Counted from the stretch's first letter, positions 1 to 7,610 are shown. The stretch is DNA of 12,312 nucleotides from Prevotellaceae bacterium (GCA_021153165.1 JAGKTZ010000059.1:1-12312); one strand, 5' to 3'. The notes: generated from the letters alone by a model not told the origin. Made by a program: numbers and translations.

Positions 1-83
1 AAATTAGTGCACTTACCATTCTGCAATACGTAAACTTCATTAACGACAAGCCCATTGGCAGAATTAAGTATGCACTAAATTAA
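1..83 (+). CDS. C-terminal end of a probable IS982-type transposase (5' part outside window)
   Basis: An open frame runs from the left edge (first full codon at base 3) to a TAA at 81-83. It encodes 26 residues, beginning ISALTILQYVNF and ending PIGRIKYALN. The text reads like real protein, and the other two forward frames are stopped early. From memory, the pattern of an aromatic-Asn core followed by a Lys-Pro-Ile and Lys-Tyr-Ala-Leu end resembles the C-termini of Bacteroidetes IS982-family transposases. That assignment is recall, not a search. The catalytic DDE residues would lie outside the window, so activity cannot be judged. It points toward rsmI but stops well before it. It could instead be the tail of an unrelated host gene. 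Confidence 0.5.
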   Translation, partial: ISALTILQYVNFINDKPIGRIKYALN

Positions 84-98
84 TTCCGCCAACAGGTT
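1..98 (+). mobile_element. Possible right end of an insertion sequence
   Basis: If the partial gene is a transposase, the element should end shortly after its stop codon. The bases at 87-98 (CCGCCAACAGGT, reading ACCTGTTGGCGG inward from the edge) are a plausible terminal inverted repeat, because IS982-family ends commonly begin with AC. The matching left repeat is outside the window, so the boundary is a guess. The base composition changes abruptly to A and T runs from about 99 onward. Confidence 0.3.
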
Positions 99-234
99 AA
101 AAAAAGGTCTTGGTTTTTTTTCCGAGATGTTTTTGCCCCTGTTTTCCACGTTTTGGAAAGAAGCAGAAAGTCATTTGCAGGTGGCAAAAAAATATTGAAT
201 GATGGATAAAAATAAAAATATACTTTCCCTTTTG

Positions 235-265
235 TTGCTTCGGCAAATAGAAATACATATATTTG
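235..265 (+). promoter_or_regulatory. Bacteroidetes-type promoter for rsmI
   Basis: TTG at 235-237 lies 20 bp upstream of TATATTTG at 258-265, which matches the phylum's -7 consensus TAnnTTTG. The expected start of transcription is about 5 bases after the box, essentially at the rsmI ATG at 270, so the message would have little or no leader. The stretch 100-234 holds no gene that I can support. Confidence 0.7.
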
Positions 266-269
266 CATC

Positions 270-998
270 ATGGGAACGCTCTATTTAATACCTACGCCCG
301 TAGGAAATCTAGAAGACATCACGCTTCGCGCCCTCCGCATCCTGAAGGAGGTCGACCTGATTTTGGCCGAGGATACACGCACTTCTGGCCTGTTGCTCAA
401 GCACTACGAGATCAACAATCGTCTCTGTGCTCATCACAAATTCAACGAGCATCAGACCGCCGAAGCCTTTGCATCGCGCATCGCGGCCGGCGAAACGATG
501 GCACTGGTCTCTGATGCGGGCACGCCAGGTATTTCGGACCCTGGATTTATGCTGGTGCGCGCTTGTGTAGCCAAGGGTGTACGCGTGGAATGCCTACCCG
601 GCGCCACAGCCTTCGTACCCGCACTGGTTGCCTCTGGGTTACCCTGCGAACGTTTTACTTTCGAGGGATTTCTTCCTCAAAAGAAAGGTAGAAATACCCG
701 ATTGCAGGAGTTGCAAAGCGAACCCCGCACGATGATCATCTACGAGTCGCCCTATCGCATCGTCAAGTCGTTGGCACAATTCGCCGAAGTCTTTGGCGCA
801 GATCGCAGGATGGCGGCTGTACGCGAGATCTCGAAGAAATTCGAGGAATGCGTGCGTGGTACAATCACCGAAGTCCTGGCACATTTCACCGAGCACGAAC
901 CAAAGGGTGAATTTGTATTGATCGTCGAAGGCGCCCCACAGATAAAGAATAAGGATAAAAAGAAAAAAGATAACCATAAGGAACGAGACGAAGAGTAA
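270..998 (+). CDS. rsmI: 16S rRNA (cytidine(1402)-2'-O)-methyltransferase RsmI
   Basis: RsmI uses SAM to 2'-O-methylate C1402 in the decoding centre of 16S rRNA. The protein has 242 residues. The family's N-terminal LYLIPTPVGNL block is at residues 4-14, the SDAGTPGISDPG loop at 81-92, the PGATAF stretch at 110-115, FEGFLP at 131-136, YESPYR at 158-163 and the REISKK motif at 185-190. These are hallmarks of this tetrapyrrole-methylase-fold family. The E. coli protein is about 286 residues and has an extra C-terminal domain. Here that domain is missing and the chain ends in a Lys/Asp/Glu-rich tail (225-242) that looks disordered. The ATG at 270 is the only credible start: no ATG, GTG or TTG occurs in frame between it and the upstream stop at 213-215, and the conserved block begins at residue 4. 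The next gene follows after 34 bp and is probably co-transcribed. Confidence 0.96.
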   Translation: MGTLYLIPTPVGNLEDITLRALRILKEVDLILAEDTRTSGLLLKHYEINNRLCAHHKFNEHQTAEAFASRIAAGETMALVSDAGTPGISDPGFMLVRACVAKGVRVECLPGATAFVPALVASGLPCERFTFEGFLPQKKGRNTRLQELQSEPRTMIIYESPYRIVKSLAQFAEVFGADRRMAAVREISKKFEECVRGTITEVLAHFTEHEPKGEFVLIVEGAPQIKNKDKKKKDNHKERDEE

Positions 999-1032
999 CT
1001 CTGTGCACTCGACCTGACCAAACTTGTAGATT

Positions 1033-1905
1033 ATGAAACATTATTTATTCGCAATCGCCCTGGCTTTCGTATTTGTCTGCACATCGTGCGACAATAAGCA
1101 AGGCGCACAAGACGCAGCAATAATACAAAGTTCGATCAAGGAAGACTCGCTGCAACGCGTCATTGACCAATTGCAAAACAGAAATGATGACCTGAGCGTG
1201 ATGAAGTTGAATGTGCTCAACATCCTGCGTCAAATCAACGAGGCAGAAGGCCGCATCACGACTATCGCACAGGAAGATCCCGAAAGCCAAGAAATCACAG
1301 AAAACCTCGTATTCATCGAACAAAAACTGAAAGAGTACAAGAAATCTGTGGCTGATATGAAGCAGCTTCTGCGTAATACAAAAGTCGCTTCGGAAAAGGA
1401 AAAAGAAGCGCTCAGCGAGGAAATCAAATCTTTGGAAGACCAACTGAATGCGAAAAACGTGGAAATCGCAGAATTGCGCAGACAAATCGAAGAAAAAGAC
1501 TCGATCCTGTTCAAACAAAAGGAACATATCGACGCACAAGATCAGACTATCGATCGCTTGAACAAGGAAAATGCAGAAAAGGAAGAAACCTTGATTCAAC
1601 AAGAAACAGAACTCAATACAGCATGGTTCGCCTTTGGTACAAAGAAGGAGTTGGAAAAGCAAAATATCCTGGAAAAAGGCAAAGTACTCAGAGCCGAAGA
1701 TATCAACAAGGAATATTTCACCCGTGTAGATATTCGTGTGCGCAAAAATTTCCCATTGCAAAGCAAAAAGGTGAAAGTCCTGACCTCTCACCCGGCAGGT
1801 TCTTACGAATTAGTCAAAGATGACAAGGGCGAATACACCTTGCAAGTCACAGACAGCAAAGCATTCTGGAGCGCCAGCAAGTATCTGGTGGTTTCCGTTA
1901 AGTAA
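1033..1905 (+). CDS. Coiled-coil lipoprotein, Cbp1-like (collagen-binding adhesin family)
   Basis: The 290-residue product starts with a lipoprotein signal peptide: a Lys-His start, a hydrophobic run at 4-16 and a lipobox-like VCTSC ending in Cys19. The residue at -3 is Cys or Val-like rather than the usual Leu. Residues about 35-195 are a long Glu/Lys/Gln-rich coiled coil. The C-terminal 95 residues form a compact domain with AWFAFGTKKEL at 197-207, LTSHPAGSYEL at 250-260 and FWSASKYLVV at 279-288. This layout matches a Bacteroidetes family annotated as Cbp1-type collagen-binding glycoprotein adhesins. That name comes from a few studied members and may not describe the role here. Mature protein is expected to be anchored in the outer membrane. 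It follows rsmI closely with no promoter or terminator visible between them. Confidence 0.8.
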   Translation: MKHYLFAIALAFVFVCTSCDNKQGAQDAAIIQSSIKEDSLQRVIDQLQNRNDDLSVMKLNVLNILRQINEAEGRITTIAQEDPESQEITENLVFIEQKLKEYKKSVADMKQLLRNTKVASEKEKEALSEEIKSLEDQLNAKNVEIAELRRQIEEKDSILFKQKEHIDAQDQTIDRLNKENAEKEETLIQQETELNTAWFAFGTKKELEKQNILEKGKVLRAEDINKEYFTRVDIRVRKNFPLQSKKVKVLTSHPAGSYELVKDDKGEYTLQVTDSKAFWSASKYLVVSVK

Positions 1906-2045
1906 TCTGCGACCGACTATCTACGTACAATCATCATAAGGACGATGCCCCCAGCATTCGCAGTCTATGCATTGTATGGTGGTATCGTTCTATTATTGTG
2001 CCTTGGCCGAACATCTCGTGCCGGCACCTTATTATAAATACGCGT

Positions 2046-3392
2046 ATGAAAGCATCTTTCAAAAATCTATCCCCCCATTATAGCATTATCTTCAAACTCG
2101 GCTTGCCTATTGCCGTGGGCCAGTTGGGCGTCATCATACTTGGTTTTGCCGACACGACGATGGTGGGACGATATGGTACGGAACCTTTGGCGGCAGCTTC
2201 GTTTGTCAACAATTTGTTCACACTTATCACCTTCCTGCTGATGGGCTATTCCTATGGGCTCACACCTATTGTGAGTAGTCTTTATGCACAGGGCGAATAT
2301 GCCAAGGCTGCAGGAAAATTCAAGGATGCTCTGGTCGCAAATACTGTATTCGCAGCCATCACACTCGGCGTCATGCTGGCGCTATATCCTTTTCTGGATA
2401 GGATGGGTCAGACCCCCTCGCTACTGCCCTTAATCCGCCCTTACTACATCGTGATCTTGATTTCGATGATCTTTGTGATGTTGTTCAACGTCCTGAGACA
2501 ATTCACCGATGGTCTCAGCGATACGAAAATAGGTATGTACGCCTTGATGATAGGCAACGGCGTCAATATCCTGGGCAACTGGTTGCTGATCTATGGCGTA
2601 GGGCCTTTTCCCGAAATGGGGCTTCTCGGTGCCGGTATTGCAACACTTGTTTCGCGCATCCTTATGGTCGTGATTATGATTGCAGCACTTTGGTGGAACA
2701 AGAAATACGCCCCGTTTCGACAGGGCTTTGCCGCACACCAAACATCCAACATCAGCATCCGTCAAATGAACGCAGCCTCGCTCCCCATCTCTATCCAAAT
2801 GGGCGTGGAGAGCGCCGCCTTTTCACTCAGCGCCGTTATGGCGGGTTGGATCAGCAAGGAAGCGCTTGCAGCCTATCAGATTATGGTGACGATTGGTACT
2901 TTGGGATTCCTGTTCTATTATAGTTTTGGCGCTAGTACAAGCATTCGTGTGGCCAACTTTGTCGGCAATAAGGATTGGGCTGGCGTGAAAATTTCTGCCA
3001 CTGCGGGAAAGCATATTCTCCTTGTAATCGCCCTCTGCTCGTCTATTATCATGTACCTTTGCTCAGAGATCCTGATCAACATCTTTACCACAGATGCTGT
3101 CGTGATTCAGATCGGCATGAGTCTCATTCCTCTGCTTTTGTTTTACCAATTTGCCGACGCCATGCAGATTTGTTTTGCCAATATTTTGCGTGGTACTGGC
3201 CGCGTCATGTCTATGATGCGCATTGCGATCATTAGCTATGTCATCATTGGTCTGCCTGCTGCATACGTCATGGGCTTTGCTTTGGGATGGGGTGTCAAGG
3301 GTATTTTCCTCTCCATCTCTTTAGGATTATTTACAGCAGCAGGACTTTTCTTCTGGGAATACCATAAATTTGGTAAAGCTCATTTCTCGTAA
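2046..3392 (+). CDS. MATE-family multidrug/cation-coupled efflux transporter
   Basis: The 448-residue inner-membrane protein has about twelve hydrophobic segments in two similar halves, as expected for MATE (NorM/DinF-like) exporters that push drugs or metabolites out in exchange for Na+ or H+. The first helix block, GLPIAVGQLGVIILGFADTTMVGRYG split over residues 19-44, carries the family's Gly-Gln and the Asp36-Thr-Thr-Met-Val-Gly pattern. I chose ATG 2046 rather than the in-frame GTG at 1998, because the upstream 16 residues are polar and unlike the family's N-terminus, while the protein from 2046 starts normally ahead of helix 1. The upstream gap of 140 bp contains no convincing promoter. 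The substrate cannot be told from the sequence. Confidence 0.93.
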   Translation: MKASFKNLSPHYSIIFKLGLPIAVGQLGVIILGFADTTMVGRYGTEPLAAASFVNNLFTLITFLLMGYSYGLTPIVSSLYAQGEYAKAAGKFKDALVANTVFAAITLGVMLALYPFLDRMGQTPSLLPLIRPYYIVILISMIFVMLFNVLRQFTDGLSDTKIGMYALMIGNGVNILGNWLLIYGVGPFPEMGLLGAGIATLVSRILMVVIMIAALWWNKKYAPFRQGFAAHQTSNISIRQMNAASLPISIQMGVESAAFSLSAVMAGWISKEALAAYQIMVTIGTLGFLFYYSFGASTSIRVANFVGNKDWAGVKISATAGKHILLVIALCSSIIMYLCSEILINIFTTDAVVIQIGMSLIPLLLFYQFADAMQICFANILRGTGRVMSMMRIAIISYVIIGLPAAYVMGFALGWGVKGIFLSISLGLFTAAGLFFWEYHKFGKAHFS

Positions 3393-3429
3393 AAAACTTA
3401 AAGGGAATTAAATTCTCACAATCCTTTTC

Positions 3430-3456
3430 TTTGCTCAAAAGATTTCATTATCTTCG
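3430..3456 (+). promoter_or_regulatory. Weak candidate promoter for the ZIP transporter gene
   Basis: TATCTTCG at 3449-3456 differs from the TAnnTTTG box at one position and sits about 49 bp before the ATG at 3505. The only TTTG upstream (3430-3433) is 15 bp away, shorter than the usual 19-21, so the match is imperfect. Confidence 0.35.
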
Positions 3457-3504
3457 CAGAATGCAAGTGCTCTAATTATTTCTGTCACTATTTATAGATA
3501 TATT

Positions 3505-4254
3505 ATGTATGAAATCTTATTGAGTGCAGGAGGCTTGTGCTTGGCCTCCGTTCTCGGATCTATACTGGGCTTCTTTGTCAAGGAACTTCCTCACAAGTGG
3601 AACGACACTATCATGGGATATTGTGCCGGCATCATGCTTGCTGCAGCAACGATAGGTTTGATCGTGCCTGCTTTCGAAAGCGAAGGTGGTGTGGCATGGT
3701 GGGTCATAGTCATAGGTGTAATGGTCGGAGCCATTTTTCTTAATGTCATCGACTGGATCACGCCTCATATGCACACGATCACAGGACTCGATGCCGAGGA
3801 ACACCGCAACAATCATTCGCTCAATCGTGTACTGCTTTTTGTGCTTGCCATCGCTATTCACAAGTTGCCCGAAGGTATGGCGGCAGGTGTTTCTGTGACC
3901 AGCGATACTACGTCTCCGTGGGCGGTGACCTTGGGTATTGCGCTCCACAATATACCCGAGGGCATGGTGATTATTGCGCCGCTACTTATGGCAGGTATTT
4001 CTTCTACACGAACCTTCTTTATTTCGCTTTCTATCGGTCTACTCGAGGTCGTAGGTGTACTGCTGGGCTACGCCCTCGGTTCGCTCTCGACCTATCTACT
4101 CCCTGTGATGCTCGGATTCGCCGGTGGCGCTATGCTCTACGTAGTGAGCGACGAAATGATCCCCGAGACACATGCACACGGTTATCAGAAGCAAGCCACA
4201 TACGCCTTATTGTTAGGATTTATGACTTTACTTTTGATGGAACGTGTATTATAA
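3505..4254 (+). CDS. ZIP-family divalent metal transporter (GufA/ZupT-like)
   Basis: ZIP proteins carry Zn2+ and often Fe2+ or Mn2+ into the cytoplasm. This 249-residue protein has about eight membrane segments. The two metal-binding helices are clear: HKLPEGMAAG at residues 119-128 and HNIPEGM at 148-154, giving the paired His and Glu ligands of the binuclear site. A third signature, DEMIPETH, is at 216-223, typical of the GufA branch. The loop at 88-104 is His-rich (HMHT and EEHRNNH) and could sense or gather metal. The length fits the family. It lies between the MATE gene (112 bp away) and the GH20 gene (59 bp away), all in the same direction. No Fur- or Zur-like operator was recognised. 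The preferred metal is unknown. Confidence 0.92.
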   Translation: MYEILLSAGGLCLASVLGSILGFFVKELPHKWNDTIMGYCAGIMLAAATIGLIVPAFESEGGVAWWVIVIGVMVGAIFLNVIDWITPHMHTITGLDAEEHRNNHSLNRVLLFVLAIAIHKLPEGMAAGVSVTSDTTSPWAVTLGIALHNIPEGMVIIAPLLMAGISSTRTFFISLSIGLLEVVGVLLGYALGSLSTYLLPVMLGFAGGAMLYVVSDEMIPETHAHGYQKQATYALLLGFMTLLLMERVL

Positions 4255-4313
4255 GATTTTCTTTGTCGCACATTTTTTTAATGATTTCCCAACCATAAAA
4301 ATTATAGTCAATC

Positions 4314-5900
4314 ATGATAAAAAAGTATTTTTTCCCCGCATTCATCGCAGTTTTTGCAGTTTTCACGGCATTTGCTCAATCTCCCACATCTGCCTTGGTG
4401 CCGATGGTCAACCATTGCGAAATTTCAGCAAAAGTCAACCCCTATTGCATAGATGCTAAGCAAAGCAAGATATTTTTCGCCGACTCATCGCTACTTTTGT
4501 CTGCTCAAGATCTATCACAAAGTATTAAGGAAACAATGGGGATTGCCCTCGAAGTAACAGACAAAGCTGAAAAATCAACTATCCGTTTGTCAATCGACAC
4601 CACATTGGAGGGCAAAGAAAGATATCATATCAACGTGTCAAAAAAAGGTATTCAAATCGTAGGAGCAACACCCGCTGCAGTGTGGTGGGCAGTGCAAACT
4701 TTTCACCAGATCTTATTAGGTGACATCAAAAATACAGCCTTGCACCAGGTAGCAGCACTTCATATCGACGATGCCCCACGTTTTACCTATCGTGCCCTGA
4801 TGTTGGATCCAGCGCGCCACTTCTTGCCCGTAGCGGACGTTAAGAAATTTATCGATGAAATGGCGCATTTTAAATATAACGTACTTCAATTACACCTTAC
4901 CGACGACCAGGGTTGGCGAATGGAGATCAAGAAGCACCCAAGCCTTGCCAGCAAGCAACATTATACGCAGGAACAATTGCGAGATCTGATTGAATATGCA
5001 CGTCAGCGCCATATTATGGTCGTACCCGAAGTCGATGTGCCAGGACATACTGTGGCTATTTTGTCTGCCTACCCTGAATTGGCGTGCCAACACTTGGTTG
5101 ATGCCGAAAAGGTAGTAGGTCGTACCGAGCAGATGATGCTTTGTGCATCTCAACCCAAGGTCTACGATGTTTTGACCGATGTCATCGAGGAAATTGCTAA
5201 GACATTTGATGCGCCATATATTCATCTCGGCGGCGATGAATCTGCTATTGACAAGAATTGGGCACATTGCGACAGATGCAAGCAAATGATGAAAGACCAC
5301 GGATATACAGATATTTCACAATTGATGATTCCTTTCTTCAGCAAAGTATTGGGTGAAGTCAAAAAAGTGGGAAAGAAACCGATTTTGTGGTGCGAACTGA
5401 ACAACATCTGGCCACCTGCTGACAAATACCTCTTCCCTTATCCTCAGGATGTCACTTTGGTGACTTGGCGCAATGCACTTACGCCCACTTGTCTCTCGCT
5501 TACAGCACAGAGTGGCAATCCTATTATTATGGCGCCAGGGGAACATGCGTACTTGGACTACCCTCAGTACAAAAATGATCTGCCGGAATTCAAAAACTGG
5601 GGTATGCCCATCACCACACTTCAAAAGACGTACGAACTGGATCCTGCTTATGGTGGCACACCACAAGACAGCCGACACATTCTCGGAGTAATGGGTACAC
5701 TTTGGGGAGAGGCTATCCCTGACATCAACCGTGCTACTTACATGGCATTCCCACGTGCGTTGGCTTTGGCAGAAGCTGGTTGGACGGAGATGAAGTATCG
5801 TAGCTGGGATAGTTTTAAGGAGAGAATTTATCCTAACCTTAATCGTATGATGAAGTCAGGCATTTCCTTCCGCGTGCCTTATGAAATCGAACAACAGTAA
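4314..5900 (+). CDS. Exported GH20 beta-N-acetylhexosaminidase
   Basis: The enzyme removes terminal N-acetylglucosamine or N-acetylgalactosamine from glycans by substrate-assisted catalysis. The 528-residue product has a signal peptide (residues 1-21, probable cut after Ala21 in FAFA-type AFAQ). An N-terminal GH20b-type domain spans about 30-150 and the catalytic barrel starts near 155. Motifs in order: HLTDDQGWR at 194-202, PEVDVPGHT at 238-246, LGGDES at 305-310 with the catalytic pair Asp308-Glu309, and GTLWGE in the last barrel strand. All key residues are present. It has no Cys lipobox, so it is probably periplasmic, where it could act on imported host glycans or chitin-type oligosaccharides. 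No SusC/SusD or other glycan-utilisation gene is beside it. The precise substrate cannot be determined. Confidence 0.95.
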   Translation: MIKKYFFPAFIAVFAVFTAFAQSPTSALVPMVNHCEISAKVNPYCIDAKQSKIFFADSSLLLSAQDLSQSIKETMGIALEVTDKAEKSTIRLSIDTTLEGKERYHINVSKKGIQIVGATPAAVWWAVQTFHQILLGDIKNTALHQVAALHIDDAPRFTYRALMLDPARHFLPVADVKKFIDEMAHFKYNVLQLHLTDDQGWRMEIKKHPSLASKQHYTQEQLRDLIEYARQRHIMVVPEVDVPGHTVAILSAYPELACQHLVDAEKVVGRTEQMMLCASQPKVYDVLTDVIEEIAKTFDAPYIHLGGDESAIDKNWAHCDRCKQMMKDHGYTDISQLMIPFFSKVLGEVKKVGKKPILWCELNNIWPPADKYLFPYPQDVTLVTWRNALTPTCLSLTAQSGNPIIMAPGEHAYLDYPQYKNDLPEFKNWGMPITTLQKTYELDPAYGGTPQDSRHILGVMGTLWGEAIPDINRATYMAFPRALALAEAGWTEMKYRSWDSFKERIYPNLNRMMKSGISFRVPYEIEQQ

Positions 5901-5933
5901 TCTTGTCCACCGTAGACCTTACTTTACAAAAAA

Positions 5934-5996
5934 CATCCATTTCATCGCAAAAAGCATCTATTTCATCGCAAAAAGCATCTATTTCATCGCAAAAAA
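5934..5996. repeat. Three tandem copies of a 21-bp unit with phased A-tracts
   Basis: The unit CATCTATTTCATCGCAAAAAG occurs at 5934-5954, 5955-5975 and 5976-5996. The first copy has one T-to-C change and the last ends in A instead of G. A preceding A-run at 5928-5933 gives four A-tracts, each 21 bp apart. It lies between the GH20 stop and the yaaA start. It cannot extend the GH20 protein, because its frame is closed both by the gene's own stop and by a TAG at 5913-5915. Confidence 0.95.
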
Positions 5997-6014
5997 CAAA
6001 CCTAATATATCATT

Positions 6015-6773
6015 ATGCAGATACTACTTGCCAACGCCAAAATCATGAGAAATGTGGATTCGCCTAATCCTATTTCTACGCCTAAGTGGCAGAGTGTGGC
6101 CAATGCTTTGGCTACTGAGATGTCGACCTTGACTGTAGAGGATTTGGCAAAGCAATTGGATTGCAGCAAAGCATTGGCGGCAGAAAACTGGTTGCGCTAT
6201 CAGCAATTTCACGACGCTAAAAAGTTACCAGCATTAATGGCGTATCACGGGCAAGCCTACAAGCATCTGCGCGCTCAGACTCTGTCGGCAGAAGCCTTGG
6301 AGTTCGCGCAACAACATCTTTGGATTACGTGTTTTCTCTATGGTTTGTTGCGTCCCCTCGACGGCATCGTGCCCTATCGTATGGAACATTGCGTAAAATT
6401 AGAGACCACGCACAATCTTCCCGTTAATCGCTTTTGGAAAGGTCTATTGACCGACGCACTTATAGAGAGCGTGAAGGCAGATGATGGGATATTGTTGCAC
6501 CTATCCACCGAAGAATACGAACATCTCTTTGACTGGAATCGCGTAGGCCAGGAGGTGAAAGTAGTACAACCCTTGTTCTACGTACGACGCGACGACAAGT
6601 TGAGAATGCAAGCCGTCTGGGCAAAATCATGCAGGGGAGCAATGGTACGCTACGTATTAGAAAACAAATTACTTTTTCCCGATGAAATCGTAGGTTTTGA
6701 ATACGAAGGCTTCCGTTTTGACCCTACAATCGGCGATGAGACACATTCTATATTCGTCAGGGATGATGATTGA
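6015..6773 (+). CDS. yaaA: Peroxide-stress protein YaaA (DUF328/UPF0246)
   Basis: E. coli YaaA limits damage from hydrogen peroxide by keeping intracellular unincorporated iron low, and it binds DNA. This 252-residue protein is the family's normal length (E. coli 258) and aligns along the whole chain. The best blocks are FAQQHLW at about residues 97-103, the signature YGLLRPLDG followed by PYRMEH at about 109-125, and the C-terminal VWAKSCRGAMVRYVLENKL region that matches the E. coli segment ending in FIIENRL. A closing GFEYEGFRFD motif is also present. It is cytoplasmic, with no signal or membrane helix. The start at 6015 begins the conserved first strand (MQILLANAK). No OxyR or PerR site was recognised upstream. 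The phased 21-bp repeat ends 18 bp before the gene. Confidence 0.93.
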   Translation: MQILLANAKIMRNVDSPNPISTPKWQSVANALATEMSTLTVEDLAKQLDCSKALAAENWLRYQQFHDAKKLPALMAYHGQAYKHLRAQTLSAEALEFAQQHLWITCFLYGLLRPLDGIVPYRMEHCVKLETTHNLPVNRFWKGLLTDALIESVKADDGILLHLSTEEYEHLFDWNRVGQEVKVVQPLFYVRRDDKLRMQAVWAKSCRGAMVRYVLENKLLFPDEIVGFEYEGFRFDPTIGDETHSIFVRDDD

Positions 6774-6819
6774 GCACAATACATATAAATGAAAAAATAG
6801 TAGACTTCACTCATAATAT

Positions 6820-7380
6820 ATGAATATAAAGAAATACGAAGGCAGGCCGAAAGATGACATCAGCAGATCTGCTGAGGAATTGGCCGTATATGATTTGCTC
6901 GACAGCTTGGGCATTACATACCAGACCGTATGCCATGCTCCCGCCTATACGATGGAGGAATGCGAGGTCGTAGAGCGTGAATTGGGCACTCCGATTTGCA
7001 AGAACCTCTTCTTGTGCAATCGTCAGCAGACCGACTATTATTTACTTTTAATCCCAGGCGATAAGGTTTTCAAGACGAAATATCTCTCCGCCCCGTTGGG
7101 TTGTGCTCGACTATCCTTTGCCGGAGCCGAAGCAATGGAGAGTTTGTTGAGAATAAAACCTGGTTCCGTATCTCCGATGGGACTGATGAACGACACAGAG
7201 CAACGCATCCGCTTCGTGATAGACCGAGATGTACTATCAACAGTAGACTTAGGTTGTCACCCCTGTGTGAATAGTTCCACGCTACGTATGTCCTGGGAAG
7301 ATTTCCTTAACAAATTCTTGCCAGCAGTACATCACGAATACACGATAGTAGATCTCCCTGATGGTAGAGAAGACGTTTAA
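6820..7380 (+). CDS. YbaK/ProX-type aminoacyl-tRNA deacylase (prolyl-tRNA editing protein)
   Basis: Proteins of this family hydrolyse tRNAs charged with the wrong amino acid. The PrdX/ProXp-ala branch clears Ala from tRNA(Pro) in trans, backing up prolyl-tRNA synthetase. This 186-residue protein is a single editing domain. Residues 60-66 (CKNLFLC) hold the conserved Lys61 of the active site, GSVSPMGLMND is at 115-125, and the GCHPCVNSSTLRM block at 145-157 matches the usual His-Pro-Asn-x-Asn-x-Ala-Thr segment, with Cys-Val replacing the commoner residues. It begins 46 bp after yaaA in the same direction, so co-transcription is plausible. No promoter of its own was recognised. The exact tRNA and amino acid specificity is inferred from the branch and not visible in the sequence. 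Confidence 0.88.
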   Translation: MNIKKYEGRPKDDISRSAEELAVYDLLDSLGITYQTVCHAPAYTMEECEVVERELGTPICKNLFLCNRQQTDYYLLLIPGDKVFKTKYLSAPLGCARLSFAGAEAMESLLRIKPGSVSPMGLMNDTEQRIRFVIDRDVLSTVDLGCHPCVNSSTLRMSWEDFLNKFLPAVHHEYTIVDLPDGREDV

Positions 7381-7529
7381 TAAATAATACGAGGGGAACG
7401 CAAATTTTAACGATAAAATGGGCATTTTTTCGAAAGCGTCGTTCATCAAAGGCGTGATATAATAAGCATTGCAACCTTGCAAGTATTATTTTCACCTTAC
7501 CTATTGCTTTGATTAATATATTGCAGAGA

Positions 7530-7562
7530 TTGCAAGTTCGTTGCTAATAATATATACCTTTG
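7530..7562 (+). promoter_or_regulatory. Bacteroidetes-type promoter for the SPFH gene
   Basis: TACCTTTG at 7555-7562 matches the TAnnTTTG box and is followed by the commonly found C. A TTG at 7530-7532 sits 22 bp upstream, slightly long for the -33 element. The predicted leader is about 40 nt before the ATG at 7611. Confidence 0.6.
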
Positions 7563-7610
7563 CATTATCGAAAAAAGAAGATTAGAACAAGTAATTTAAC
7601 TATGTAGAAT

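Noticed and set aside
1045..1791. 248-codon open frame on the - strand inside the lipoprotein gene
   Set aside because: It is Phe/Leu/Cys-rich, the expected antisense reading of a Glu/Lys/Gln-rich coiled coil, and has no family-like motif. The + strand gene has a signal peptide and conserved C-terminal domain.
1998..2045. Upstream GTG start for the MATE gene
   Set aside because: It would add 16 polar residues (with Cys, His and Arg) not expected before the first helix; ATG 2046 gives a standard MATE N-terminus.
3505..5900. ZIP transporter plus GH20 enzyme as a dedicated glycan or metal uptake locus
   Set aside because: No SusC/SusD, TonB-dependent receptor, regulator or further enzymes are adjacent; shared direction and a 59-bp gap alone do not show a functional link.
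5925..6000. The 21-bp repeats as a CRISPR array
   Set aside because: The units are directly tandem with no spacers between them, and no cas genes are present.
7307..7495. Short - strand frames between the tRNA-editing gene and the SPFH gene
   Set aside because: They overlap the 3' end of a conserved gene and have no recognisable protein features; the region is better explained as upstream DNA of the SPFH promoter.
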